Below are positions 34,535 to 44,301 of a stretch of DNA of 64,000 bases, piece by piece (position 1 is the first letter of the stretch; the number at the start of each line of letters is the position of its first letter). The notes under the pieces were generated by a model, which was not told where the DNA came from, did not search any database, and was given only the letters and a program-made list of their open reading frames with translations. Source of the stretch: Yamagishiella unicocca (Eukaryota; Chlorophyta; Chlorophyceae; Chlamydomonadales; Volvocaceae); contig BDSL01000116.1 in the NCBI GenBank assembly GCA_003116995.1, positions 62,001-126,000 of the forward strand. The letters are read 5' to 3'. Both the position numbers and the translations under genes were made by a program.

Positions 34535-37500
34535 TCAACCAGACGAGCCCCTGGCCAACGGAAGCCGCTTCACGGCCGGCGGCGTAACCTCTAGGATCTT
34601 CATGGCACGGTCCAATGTTGCAATGGTGCCGCGTCCTTGACCGTCATAAGCGAGCTGGAGCTCGCCTGCTTGTACAGGCAGACCTCCGCCACCCAAGCCC
34701 ATCAACGCATCGTACAGGGCCACCAAGCAGTACGCGTCTGTCGCGGCGTACAGCACCTGCTTCGAGGAAAGAGGGCGACAAGCCCAGTCGCTACGCTGCT
34801 GGGTCTTGTCGAGAGGTTTACCCAGCACCTGCACGGCGCACGTGGGCCAGTTGCACAACTAAGTGAGTACGGAGCTTTGGTGTGACTACAGCGGTCTGCA
34901 AGCGCATCAGACCACGTCAAGCAGCCGAAAGTTGGCGGCGAGGCGGGTACTGGTGACACGCAACCGTGTAAAAGCACTCTTGTACAAGCACACTGTGCCG
35001 CATTTGACACTGCAAGGCTTGCGGACTGGGCGCTCCTCTAGGGCTGCCAACGAGACGCGCCCACGCATCCGGATCAGGCGACCTGGCCACGCATGCGATT
35101 ACCAGTCACCAGCAACAGGATCAGGCAACCTAGCCGCATCAGGATTAGGCCACTTAGTCACCAGCAACCCAACCGCTATCGCAGGTGCGACTGGAGGACG
35201 GGGTGCCGGCGCCGCGATCCCCCTCAGACGCGCTCGCACAACGGTTGTGGCTTAATATATGCCCTCCCGTGTAGCACCCACCAGCGCCACCAGTCGGCTC
35301 AAGCTAATTTGCGGAGTGCGGGTGAGGTCCGGGAGAACCACGCGGGCCAGCGCCACGAGATCGACGCACAGACTGCACTCGCCGACGGGTTCGCTGCTGC
35401 TGCTGCTACTGCTGACGCCGCCGCCGCCGGCATCGTCAGCGCTGCTGCCGGCGCTGCCATCCGCATCAGGGTTCTCGAGAGCAAGGCTTTCGTCGTCGCA
35501 CGGGTAGCTCTTGCTGCTGCCGCTGCTGCCGCGGTGGCCGCGGTGGTCGCGCGCCAGGGCGCTGCTGGGGGCCGCGGAGAAGCAGGGAAGGTGCGGATAG
35601 GACTCGCAGAGGCGGTCCAGGTCTGCAGCAGGGGCAAGGGCCGTGTGAGGGACACACACGGGTGACATGTCATTCAGTCCAGACGCAGAATGCCGGTATG
35701 GATTAGGCGGGCAGAATGAATTTTCGCCTGGGTCCCGGACCCGCAAACCAGGCACAAGCAGGTTCGGGGCGGGACCTGATGCACCATCAGCCTGAAGCCC
35801 ATGCGCCAGCCTACAAACATACTTCACGCGCAGCAAAATAAGCAGGCATACGGTGTAGCTATGCACGGCAACTAGCCGCCTCCAGCGCTCAGCCGAGCGC
35901 CCAGCTGTTGCCATACTACCGCAAACGGCCCGACTGTGTACTGCAACCCCTGCACGTGAACTTACCGCTGGCGAGCTGGAACCCAAGCTTGACAACGCGT
36001 CGCGACGCCAGCAGGCGAGAAAGGAAATCGTTGAGCGCAATGTCACCCGCTGATAGAGATGACCCAATCGCCGGCACGGTCTCGCGGTTCGTCAGTTGCA
36101 GTAAATCCACGATGTAAACCTTTTGCCGCGTTGCGACCTGTAGGCAGGCAGACAGCACCGTCCGCCAGAGCGTTCCTTGACAAGCCAATATCGGACTTGA
36201 GCCAGTCTAGGTCGGGTTTAGGACGCGTGCACGCAAGCTGCCAACATGGCCAACATGGAATGCTACTGAAGCGGAAGCAGTCCTCAGGTGCACGCAAGCA
36301 AACCAACTACCAAGCATGCTTATACAGTGCGCGTCTAGCCTGACGTGCCCTGCCTTAGTCATGCTTCTTGCCTCGGTAAGGCCTGCGGCCGCACCGCACC
36401 TGCAGAATCGACACTGGCGTCCTCGGCTGGTGCCGCTCGAACGGCGCCCATTCGCAATCCAGGCCCACTACAGCCGCCGCGGTGGCCGCCGCCTGCGCCC
36501 CGGCGGGTCCCTCCGCAGTCGCGCCGCCCAGCACCTCAAGGGTCATGGCCTCCACATCGGCCGCGCCGCACACCAGCTGCACTGCGCTCTCCGGCAGCGG
36601 CATACGCCACCCGTCGGCGGCCGGCGCTGGCGGCGCCTCCCTGCCGGGGAAAGTAACGTCCCCTGCCCACCTCCCATCGGTGTGCTGCGCAAGTGCGTCT
36701 CGTGAGTCGCGCGGCTGCACCGCACCAGCACTGAGCCCACCACCATAGCGTGTCGCTCCGCCCGCTCCGCCCGCTCCGCCCGCTCCGCCCGGTCCGCCCG
36801 CTCCGTCCGCTCCGTCGTCGTCTTCATTGCCTGAGGAGCCAGCAGCGGCCTCGCTTGCCTCGCCGCGGGTGTCCTGCGCCGCTGCGCCCAGCCCGGCCGC
36901 GCGCAGGTGCTGCAGGCGGAGCAGCTCCAGGGCGGTGGAGGGGCTGCCGAGCCCCGCGCTCTTGGCCTGGCGCAGGGCCTTGTTCAGGTGGTCCCTGCGT
37001 CCGGCGGCAACCGACATATAGCGCGTGCGTATCGCGGGTGCGCATCGTGATGCCGCTTTCACTTGAAGGCGGTTCCGTCTGGGCCCTGGGCCTGGATCTA
37101 GCTGGATCTAGCTGGACGCGGTCCTACGAATGCTACGGATAGAACCCAAGCGGCCGCTAGCTCCGAAGGCGCACCCCCCAGGAGGAGCCTGAGCCCCTTT
37201 GGAAATGAATCAGGTCCTTCACTTCAGAGTGAGGCCGCCAGGGCGCCCTCACACAGCTATGCAGCACGCCAAGCAGCTGGGCAGCGCTGCAAGCAGCTGG
37301 AAAGCACGCCAAGCAGCCCGATTCGGTCAGTCACTAGGGCGGTCCGAGGTAGCTCGAGACCAAAGGCGGCAGAGCTGTACGACCCCCAAGGAGCCAGAAC
37401 CCAGGGTGCTCTACCTCCGGTGCAGCCCCCCCAGCCAAGTGCCGCACATGGAACCCACAACCACATGAGCACATACAGGAGGGTTGGGCAGCGCCCTGGC

Positions 37501-40500
37501 CAGCCCGCACACGCACTTGCTCTTGTGGAGCACTGTGACGGAGTGGCAAACCACGTCCAGCACGCCGTGGCGTTGCTGCTGCTGCGACGAAGGCGACGAA
37601 GGCGATGCCGCCGCCGCCGCAACCGAAGATGGAGGGGCTGTCCCGCCCGCACCGGCGCTGCTGGAGGCGGGGTGCGGCTGCACACGCCCCGTGATCGCAA
37701 CGACGCATCCCACTTTGACCTGGGAGGGGCGTGAAAGGGATCTGGGATTACCAGGCTTGAAAACCGATTGCCAAGCCATGGTGGCTTGGTGAGGCTCTTG
37801 TAGACCATGTAGCTTGGCGAGCGGCCGCGTCAGATCTCGTATTTGTCCTGCCCGAGCGTCTGGTAGATCCGCGGCCTAAGCGCGACCTTGCCTGCGGTCC
37901 ACCACGGACCCAGCCGTCTGGAAACTACGCAGGCAGTGCACACGCACCGACGGAGCTCCATTGATGCATCGAAAAGTTGCGGACCTACCGGTAACACATG
38001 ATTTTGATGCACCCTGACTTTCCTGCACGACAAGTCTAGTTCTGGAACGAAGTACGGCACAGCCGAGCTCCGTCTAATGGATAACTAGTCAGATTCCGCC
38101 TTTGGCGGTATCCGTCGTAGCCGTCGTACTAGAACATCATTGTAGAATTTCTAGTAGTTCCTAATTAGCTTGTTCCCACTATGGCTGGCTTGAACCCACC
38201 GCCGCCTGTGCACTACCCCCTTCCCGCCCGTACTGAACGGTTGTACCCCCCTATTGCCGCGGTCTTGCGGGTTGTGACAGCCCAACCGAGCCAGGTCGCT
38301 GGCGCGATGGCGCCGGGGTTCCGGATAGGATCATACTTTTGACATTTTCTACTGGCCACTTTACGCAACATGGAAAACTGTCGACCAGCGCATGTTTTGC
38401 CCCATTGCCGCTATTTTTCAGCCGGTTTGGAGGTAAACGGGTTGCCGGGAACTGATTGCCAGTCAGGGGATTGCCGGAAGCTGAGCGCCGATTTAGTGCT
38501 AACCGGGGGGTTGATTGCCGCCGGGAGCTGAGTGTCGGCGTGCGGCAATGGTAGATGTACAACGTGCTGAGGACAAGAACGCCTCCACAGGATTATGCTC
38601 GTCTACAAAGAAATGCCCCCCCCCTGTGTTTCCTATGTCGTGTAACCGGGTCTTCTCGCCCTCCCCCCTGGTCACCTTCTCCTATGTCGTGTAACCGGGT
38701 CTTCTCGCCGCCTTCCCCCACCATCACAAGGCCAAGTACCTGGTCAAGCAGCGCCTGCGCCTGCTGGCGCCCGAAGCTCCGCTCCAGGGTCTTGCCCATG
38801 ATCAGCTGCACCTCCACCGGGGCGCCTGCGAGGATGATGGAGAGCAGCGCCACGTGCGCAAACACATAACAAATGAGCTTCCCAAAGCAAGGCGCCGCAC
38901 GCTGCTGAAAATGCTTATGGCTAGTGACACGAGGAGCTGGCCGCGCTGCAGCAGCTGCAGGCGGTGCTGGCGCCGGCAGCGCTGCGGTGTCGGGACAGCG
39001 ACAAGTGCGACCAAGCGAGGTAACATCGCAGGAACAAAGGCACTGCCCAGAGCGTCGACCAGAGTCGCAAACCCTACCTACATCCACAAGGTCCACACGG
39101 ACAATAAGCCTTACGGCATTACGGTGCCCACCACACTATGGTGCCAGGGTGCCCACCACATTATGGTGCGCACTCCATTTCCAGCATCAGCGCCAGCGCA
39201 CCCTCCGCCCACCTGTATCTGGGTCGCACCAGAGCTTACGAAGGTAAACGGCCTGGCCGTCAGGTGGAAGCCCCGGAACCTGCTCCGGAACCATGTTGAC
39301 AAACTGCAGCAGCTTGGCAATGCGCCGCCGTTGCGCCACCACCGCGACCAGCTCAACAGAACTGCTGCCCCGCGCCCAGGGCAGCGGCAGGCCCGCACCG
39401 CCCGCCTGCTGCTGCATGGCTGGCGGCGGGACGGTCCTGACAGCCACGTCCGCGACGGAGGCCTGTGAGTACGACAGGAGGTCGGGTACGGCAAGGCTGA
39501 GCTCCATGTCAGGGTCCCCTCCGCCGGCGTAGACGTGGGTGAGGCGGGTGACGGACACGTCGACCAGGGTGCGAAGACGTCGCACGTGGCCTGCGCCAAA
39601 ACAGGCAACACAGGAGGAGGATGAAAACAGCGGGAGAATGCAAGCGGGGCGGACGCTTGGCGGCTGAGCGCCGTTTCTACGACGCATGGGAAGACACGCT
39701 AGGCGGGCGCAAAAGGAGGTGAAAGCCCGTGTGCTAGTACAAGGAGTGAGAAGCCGCGCTAGAAGTGCACCCACCGCCACCCATCACCCCATCCACCCAC
39801 CCTTCCCACCCACCATACAGTCATTCACCCAGCCACCCACCATCCACCCAGCCACCCACCGAAGGGCGGAACCGAGCCCACAGTGAAGCCCGTGTGCTGC
39901 AGCACCTCCTCCGGTCGCGCCAGCCACACCCGCCGGCGGGCGATCTGGGGGACAGCGCAGCAGTCACCCATCGAAACGAGCCCGGGCTCCAGGCTGGGTT
40001 GCAGGCACCGCTTCAGGCAGCAGCACTGCTTCAGGCAGTAGCACCACTTCAGGTAGTAGCTCTCCAGGCAGAAGCACCGCGCACTTCCCGGATTGCGCCT
40101 TTTAGGGCATGACAGCGACAGCCTTTCGAGCCGCACACGTACGCTCGCGCTACGGTTGTCAAACACTGAAAAAGGAGTGCAACAGCTTCGGCTGCAGCCC
40201 CAGCATGGCCGCTTGGTGGTTGGCGGGCATCTTAGACAGGTCCTAAGCCACGTTCAGCCACAGCACGCACATGAATTCTGTCCTGAAATAGTTCAATGCG
40301 GGTCCTTAACTAGAGCGACACAGAGAGGGACGTGGGCACGGGTACCTTCAGAACGTCCGCCACCTTGCGCTCGTCCACGCGGTCGTTGCCTGGCACAACC
40401 GCTAACAACGGCAAGTCGTTCGCCATGAGGACGATGGACTTGATCACTCCCTCGTCACTCGGCAGCTGCTCCTGTGACACCTCAGGCACCAAAGCGGCCC

Positions 40501-41194
40501 GCAGGCCGTGCTCGTCCAAGTACAGCTGCAAGTCGGATGACGTCCGCTGCACCACTCCCTGCGTCGTGTACGTACCAGGCTGCTGCTGCTGTTGCTGCTG
40601 CTGGTCCGCTAGGAGTGAAGGTTGGGTGGAGGTGGACGAGTCGGACTGGTCGCCGGGCTGCTGCGGGTGTGGGCTGTGCTCCGTGTCCTGCGGGACGCCA
40701 GGGGACCCTTCCGTGGCAGCGACGGGGGCAGGACCACCTGCGGCCGCCGCACTTTCGGCGTCTGATCTGGCAGCAGGTGACGATCCACCGCACTTCAAGG
40801 GCCCTGGCGCGCGGCGGCAGGTGCTGCGGGCGCTGCTGCACCCGCCCAGATGACCCTGCAGGGCTAAGGTGGCTGCAAGCGGCCACTTCGCCATGGCGGG
40901 GGAGATGGTGTTTTTGCTGGTCGAAGAACCACTCGCCGGTCCGTTGTTACGGCCCCTTGAAGGGCAGCATGACCCTTGCAACGGCGCTGCCGAGGACATC
41001 GCCACCGCGGAAGCCAGGGAGGGGGAGCTGGCAGGGCTGGCAGGCCGCCATGGCGCACAGCTTGGCAGCATGGTAGTGACGGAGGACGCTGCCCTAGGAG
41101 ACCCGGCACCTGCAGGGCAAGCAGTGAAACCACGGGGATGGCAAATCATGCTGCTGTGTCTTGCCGCAGGGAGCGGGACGAGCGCCGCACGCAT
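34535..41194 (-). CDS. YbaK editing domain / OB-fold / DEDDy 3'-5' exonuclease fusion, up to 991 aa
   Basis: Nine exons: 41194-40346, 39944-39860, 39590-39240, 38825-38740, 37719-37517, 36994-36400, 36137-35966, 35622-35282, 34828-34535; all phases fit. Domain 1 is YbaK/ProX-like (aminoacyl-tRNA editing family): IKSIVLMANDLPLLAVVPG, RRVWLARPEEVLQHTGF, GSVPPFG, TLVDVSVTRLTHVYAGGG. Next comes an OB-like region: VAQRRRIAKLLQFVNMVP, VQLIMGKTLERSF, VKVGCVVAITGRVQP, GVLDVVCHSVTVLH. Last is a DEDDy exonuclease: GLDCEWAPF (Exo I), VVKLGFQLASD (Exo II), YAATDAYCLVALYD (Exo III), preceded by LGKPLDKTQQRSDW. All four acidic residues and the Tyr are present. There is no Mut7-C or HRDC domain. The activities (tRNA editing, RNA trimming) are family inference. 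Start uncertain: in-frame Met also at 41149, 41071, 40999 and 40894. An Ala/Ser/Arg-rich N-terminus could be an organelle transit peptide. Confidence 0.8.
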
Positions 41195-41791
41195 TCCGCA
41201 CGAAGACCGTGCGCCTATCCCTCGACCCCTTGCACGTCCCCAACGCAGAGTGCTGCCCCTCAGTTGCGCCCAGATAACTGCATGTTAGTGCACGGACGCC
41301 GCGAATTAAAGAGTTTGCGCGTAGCGGGCGCGTTATAACTTTCGCACCTCCAGTGTTTTCGCGCTGCAATCAGGGTGCTTACATTTCAATATATTCAGCT
41401 TTAACGCTGGCAATCTTCGTATGAATTTCCCCTCCTAGTGACAAAGCTGGTCGTTATGCTTCGCTCGCCAATATGCGGTTGTTATACAAACGCCAACCCA
41501 ATTATCTCAGATAAAATACATTCACATGGAACATAGATCGGACATGTACTGTGTTGTGAACGTACCTCAAACGAGTGTGTGGCCCAGAATGTTGGTTGCG
41601 CGGGAAAGGATGCATGTGCCTGCCGGGCACACTTGCTTCGTGCAACATATACCTGTGCTACATAATTGTTTTTATGTGATGCGCACAGTTCTAGCCCGCA
41701 GTGCAGAAGTAGTCAGTCTTTGGCCAAGCTGTTCACAATACCGGTACGCTGCTATCCCAGGAAGCTGTAGACAAGCTTTCCACGCCTTACA
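41195..41791. promoter_or_regulatory. Upstream region between the exonuclease and mTERF-like genes
   Basis: The two genes are divergent. The sequence is AT-richer than its surroundings and has no coding signal. Both promoters are expected here, but no defined element was recognised. Confidence 0.4.
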
Positions 41792-44301
41792 ATGGCTCCT
41801 GCGGGTAGCAGATGTTTGCAGGTATGTTTGGCAATAAACAGCGAGCAGAGCGAGTCGCTCAACTGCCCTTGCATCAGCCCCTATCACAAGCAACCGCCTT
41901 CATATGCTCCTGGGCAACGTATTCTGACTGGAACAGGGCCGGGTTGGGGCCCACGTGGAGTGGCCACGGCCCCGGGGTCACTCTGGCACAGGCTGCTCGC
42001 GATGGGCGCTAACCCACGGAAAGGGAACAAACTCGGCGATTAGGCCATGCAGCACAGCACAGCATCATACCTCTTGCCACACACCCCAGTTGCGGGGCGT
42101 TGCGGCGGGAACGCCGCGCTCTGCCGTTGTGGTCCGGTCGGCCAGGACCGCCGAGGTGCTCGGCCGCGAGCTTAGCTCGGAGGAAGAGAGCATCTGGCAG
42201 GTACGGTGCGGCTTCCGTTTTGCGGCTGTGCATCATAGCCCTGCAATATACCTGGCTTTCTGCACGGCTACCGTGCGTGCGCCTTACCGCACTCCCGACC
42301 CGGTCCACATGGCAATCCAGGCGAGCTGCGACGTGCTGGGTGGAAGCCTTGGGTACAGCTCCGATGAATGCAGTCGAGTACTGGCGCGTGCTTTCGGTTG
42401 GACGTCCCAGGTGTTCTGGCGGCGGGAGAAGGTACGGAGCTCTGGACGGAGGGGCTGCGGATGCCGACCGGCCGCGTGGGGGAGGGGGCTCCAGTTGCTG
42501 TTGTGCGCTTGCGTGTCGAAGAGCAGGTGCTCGCCATTCACCGCGGTTATATAAGGCCCCGTTAAGTTGACGTGACGGGGTTAGGATGGACTCTTTCCGG
42601 CGCCAACGTGACGGCACTGCGGCTGCACATGGGCGGGAGGATGGCAGTGGTATGCCCCCCCAAGCCCTGTTACTTGTGTGTGCCGTTGTTGGCCGCCTAC
42701 GCTTGCACCTCAGCACGTTTAGAGGCTGCAAGGCGCCCGCAGCTAGCCGCCGCGGGCGCCTTTGTACTTTGCTGCTACTTGCGTGAGGATCAGCTCGCGT
42801 CCAGTGACCGTTGTTTCGGCGCTGCGAACAGCAGGCTGCTCTTTATGTCCGCCATACACACAAAGGGACACAAACATACACAGAAAACATACACAGAAAC
42901 ACACAAACATACACACAAACAGCAGGTACTGGCACATTCATGGAGTCTGCTTGTACCGGCAGCACTTTCCGCGCTCCCCACGCAACAACCCCTTTCACCT
43001 GCTGCACCGTGATGTCGTCATGGCTGTCGTACATTAGCCGCACGCAACCGTGCTGAACGGTTGCTCCCCTCCCGCCCGGCCCCTACCTACTTACCTACCT
43101 ACCTACCTACCTACCTGACAGGTGGACGAGCTCCCGTCGCCTGATCAGGTTTCCGGCGCGCTGTCTTTTTTGCGGGACGAGCTGTCCATGACCAGCGAGG
43201 AGCAGCTCAAGGTCGTCAAGGTGTTCCCCGAGGTGCTGGCTTGCGACGTGGAGGGCCGCCTGCGAGCCAACATGGCGCAGCTACAGAGTCAGTGGCGCTT
43301 GCAGGTACGACAGGGCGGGTTGGGGAAAGCCCGTGGTGTGAGGGCGGGTTGGGGAAAGCCCGTGGTGCGAGGGCGGGTTGGGGAAAGCCCGTGGTGTGAG
43401 GGCGGGTTGGGGAAAGCCCGTGGTGTGAGGGCGGGTTGGGGAAAGCCCGTGGTGCGAGGGCGGGTTGGGGAAAGCCCGTGGTGTGAGGGCGGGTTGGGGA
43501 AAGCCCGTGGTGTGAGGGCGGGTTGGGGAAAGCCCGTGGTGTGAGGGCGGGTTGGGGAAAGCCCGTGGTGTGAGGGCGGGTTGGGGAAAGCCCGTGGTGC
43601 GAGGGCGGGTTGGGGAAAGCCCGTGGTGTGAGGGCGGGTTGGGGAAAGCCCGTGGTGTGAGGGCGGGTTGGGGAAAGCCCGTGGTGTGAGGGCGGGTTGG
43701 GGAAAGCCCGTGGTGCGAGGGCGGGTTGGGGAAAGCCCGTGGTGCGAGGGCGGGTTGGGGAAAGCCCGTGGTGTGAGGGCGGGTTGGGGAAAGCCCGTGG
43801 TGTGAGGGCGGGTTGGGGAAAGCCCGTGGTGTGAGGGCGGGTTGGGGAAAGCCCGTGGTGCGAGGGCGGGTTGGGGAAAGCCCGTGGTGTGAGGGCGGGT
43901 TGGGGAAAGCCCGTGGTGTGAGGGCGGGTTGGGGAAAGCCCGTGGTGTGAGGGCGGGTTGAGGAAAGCCCGTGGTGCGAGGGCGGGTGGGGTCGGGAAGT
44001 TTACGTCGCGTTTCTTTGGATGCCATTTGGGCGGTGTTGGTTGGGGACCTAGGGACGAAAGACTCGTTCGGCTGCGGCCCGCCGTTGCGGCATGCCACGT
44101 GGCATGTGGGGGCGGGTACGCCACCCCATGCCTGGAGCTCTGGTGCACGTGCCGCTGACGTGTTCACGTGGTGTGCGATGCCACTCGCAGGGTTCTACAC
44201 TGACCAAGGCAGTGCTCCGGCAACCTCAGGTGCTGGGTTACAGTTTGGACTGCGGCGGTGACTGCGTCGGCGAGTGCAATCGGTGCTGGGCCCGGTTCTG
44301 A
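41792..44301 (+). CDS. Short mTERF-like protein with C-terminal Cys cluster, 181 aa
   Basis: Probably an organelle nucleic-acid-binding protein of the mTERF type (transcription or RNA metabolism); role inferred. Five exons: 41792-41821, 42090-42200, 42321-42431, 43122-43304, 44191-44301, all in phase 0, giving 181 residues. Helix-loop-helix mTERF-type repeats are visible: [20 protein letters not shown], then [20 protein letters not shown] with [19 protein letters not shown], then [18 protein letters not shown]. The end is [17 protein letters not shown], a Cys-x3-Cys-x3-Cys-x2-Cys cluster that could bind metal. The first exon ([10 protein letters not shown]) is the least certain and was chosen for its ATG and phase-0 GTATGT donor. 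The protein is short for an mTERF (often 300 or more). The last intron is mostly a 29-bp minisatellite. An exon near 42590 ([15 protein letters not shown]) was considered but breaks phase. Confidence 0.65.
43085..43117. repeat. (CTAC/CCTA)n microsatellite
   Basis: A run of CTAC units with one interruption ends four bases before the CAG acceptor of the exon at 43122 in the mTERF-like gene. It may supply the pyrimidine-rich tract for that splice site. Confidence 0.85.
43311..43985. repeat. 29-bp minisatellite, about 23 copies
   Basis: Nearly perfect tandem repeat of a 29-base unit containing GGGCGGGTTGGGGAAAGCCC and GTGGTGTGA. The only common variant is TGTGAG versus TGCGAG, so the array is homogeneous and probably young. 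It fills most of the last intron (43305-44190) of the mTERF-like gene. Because 29 is not a multiple of three and the unit lacks stops on the minus strand, long repetitive open frames appear there. Those are not genes. Confidence 0.97.

Noticed and set aside
35093..35665. Plus-strand Ala-rich open frame of 190 aa
   Set aside because: It is the shadow of the Ser/Gly/Asp-rich exonuclease exon on the minus strand, which continues the exonuclease motifs in phase.
40332..41288. Plus-strand open frames overlapping the YbaK exon
   Set aside because: The minus frame encodes clear YbaK motifs and a poly-Gln linker. The plus frames are Cys/Gly-rich or low complexity without motifs.
42580..42650. Extra exon of the mTERF-like gene ([15 protein letters not shown])
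   Set aside because: Its only good acceptor is out of phase with the flanking phase-0 exons, and RREK joins directly and sensibly to [10 protein letters not shown].
43311..43985. Regular repeats resembling a CRISPR array
   Set aside because: Units are contiguous 29-mers with no spacers, and the surroundings are eukaryotic intron sequence.
43216..44167. Long minus-strand open frames (about 290-310 aa) of repeated Pro/His/Thr sequence
   Set aside because: They are translations of the 29-bp minisatellite, open in several frames because the unit lacks stops on that strand. The sense-strand gene around it has normal splice sites.
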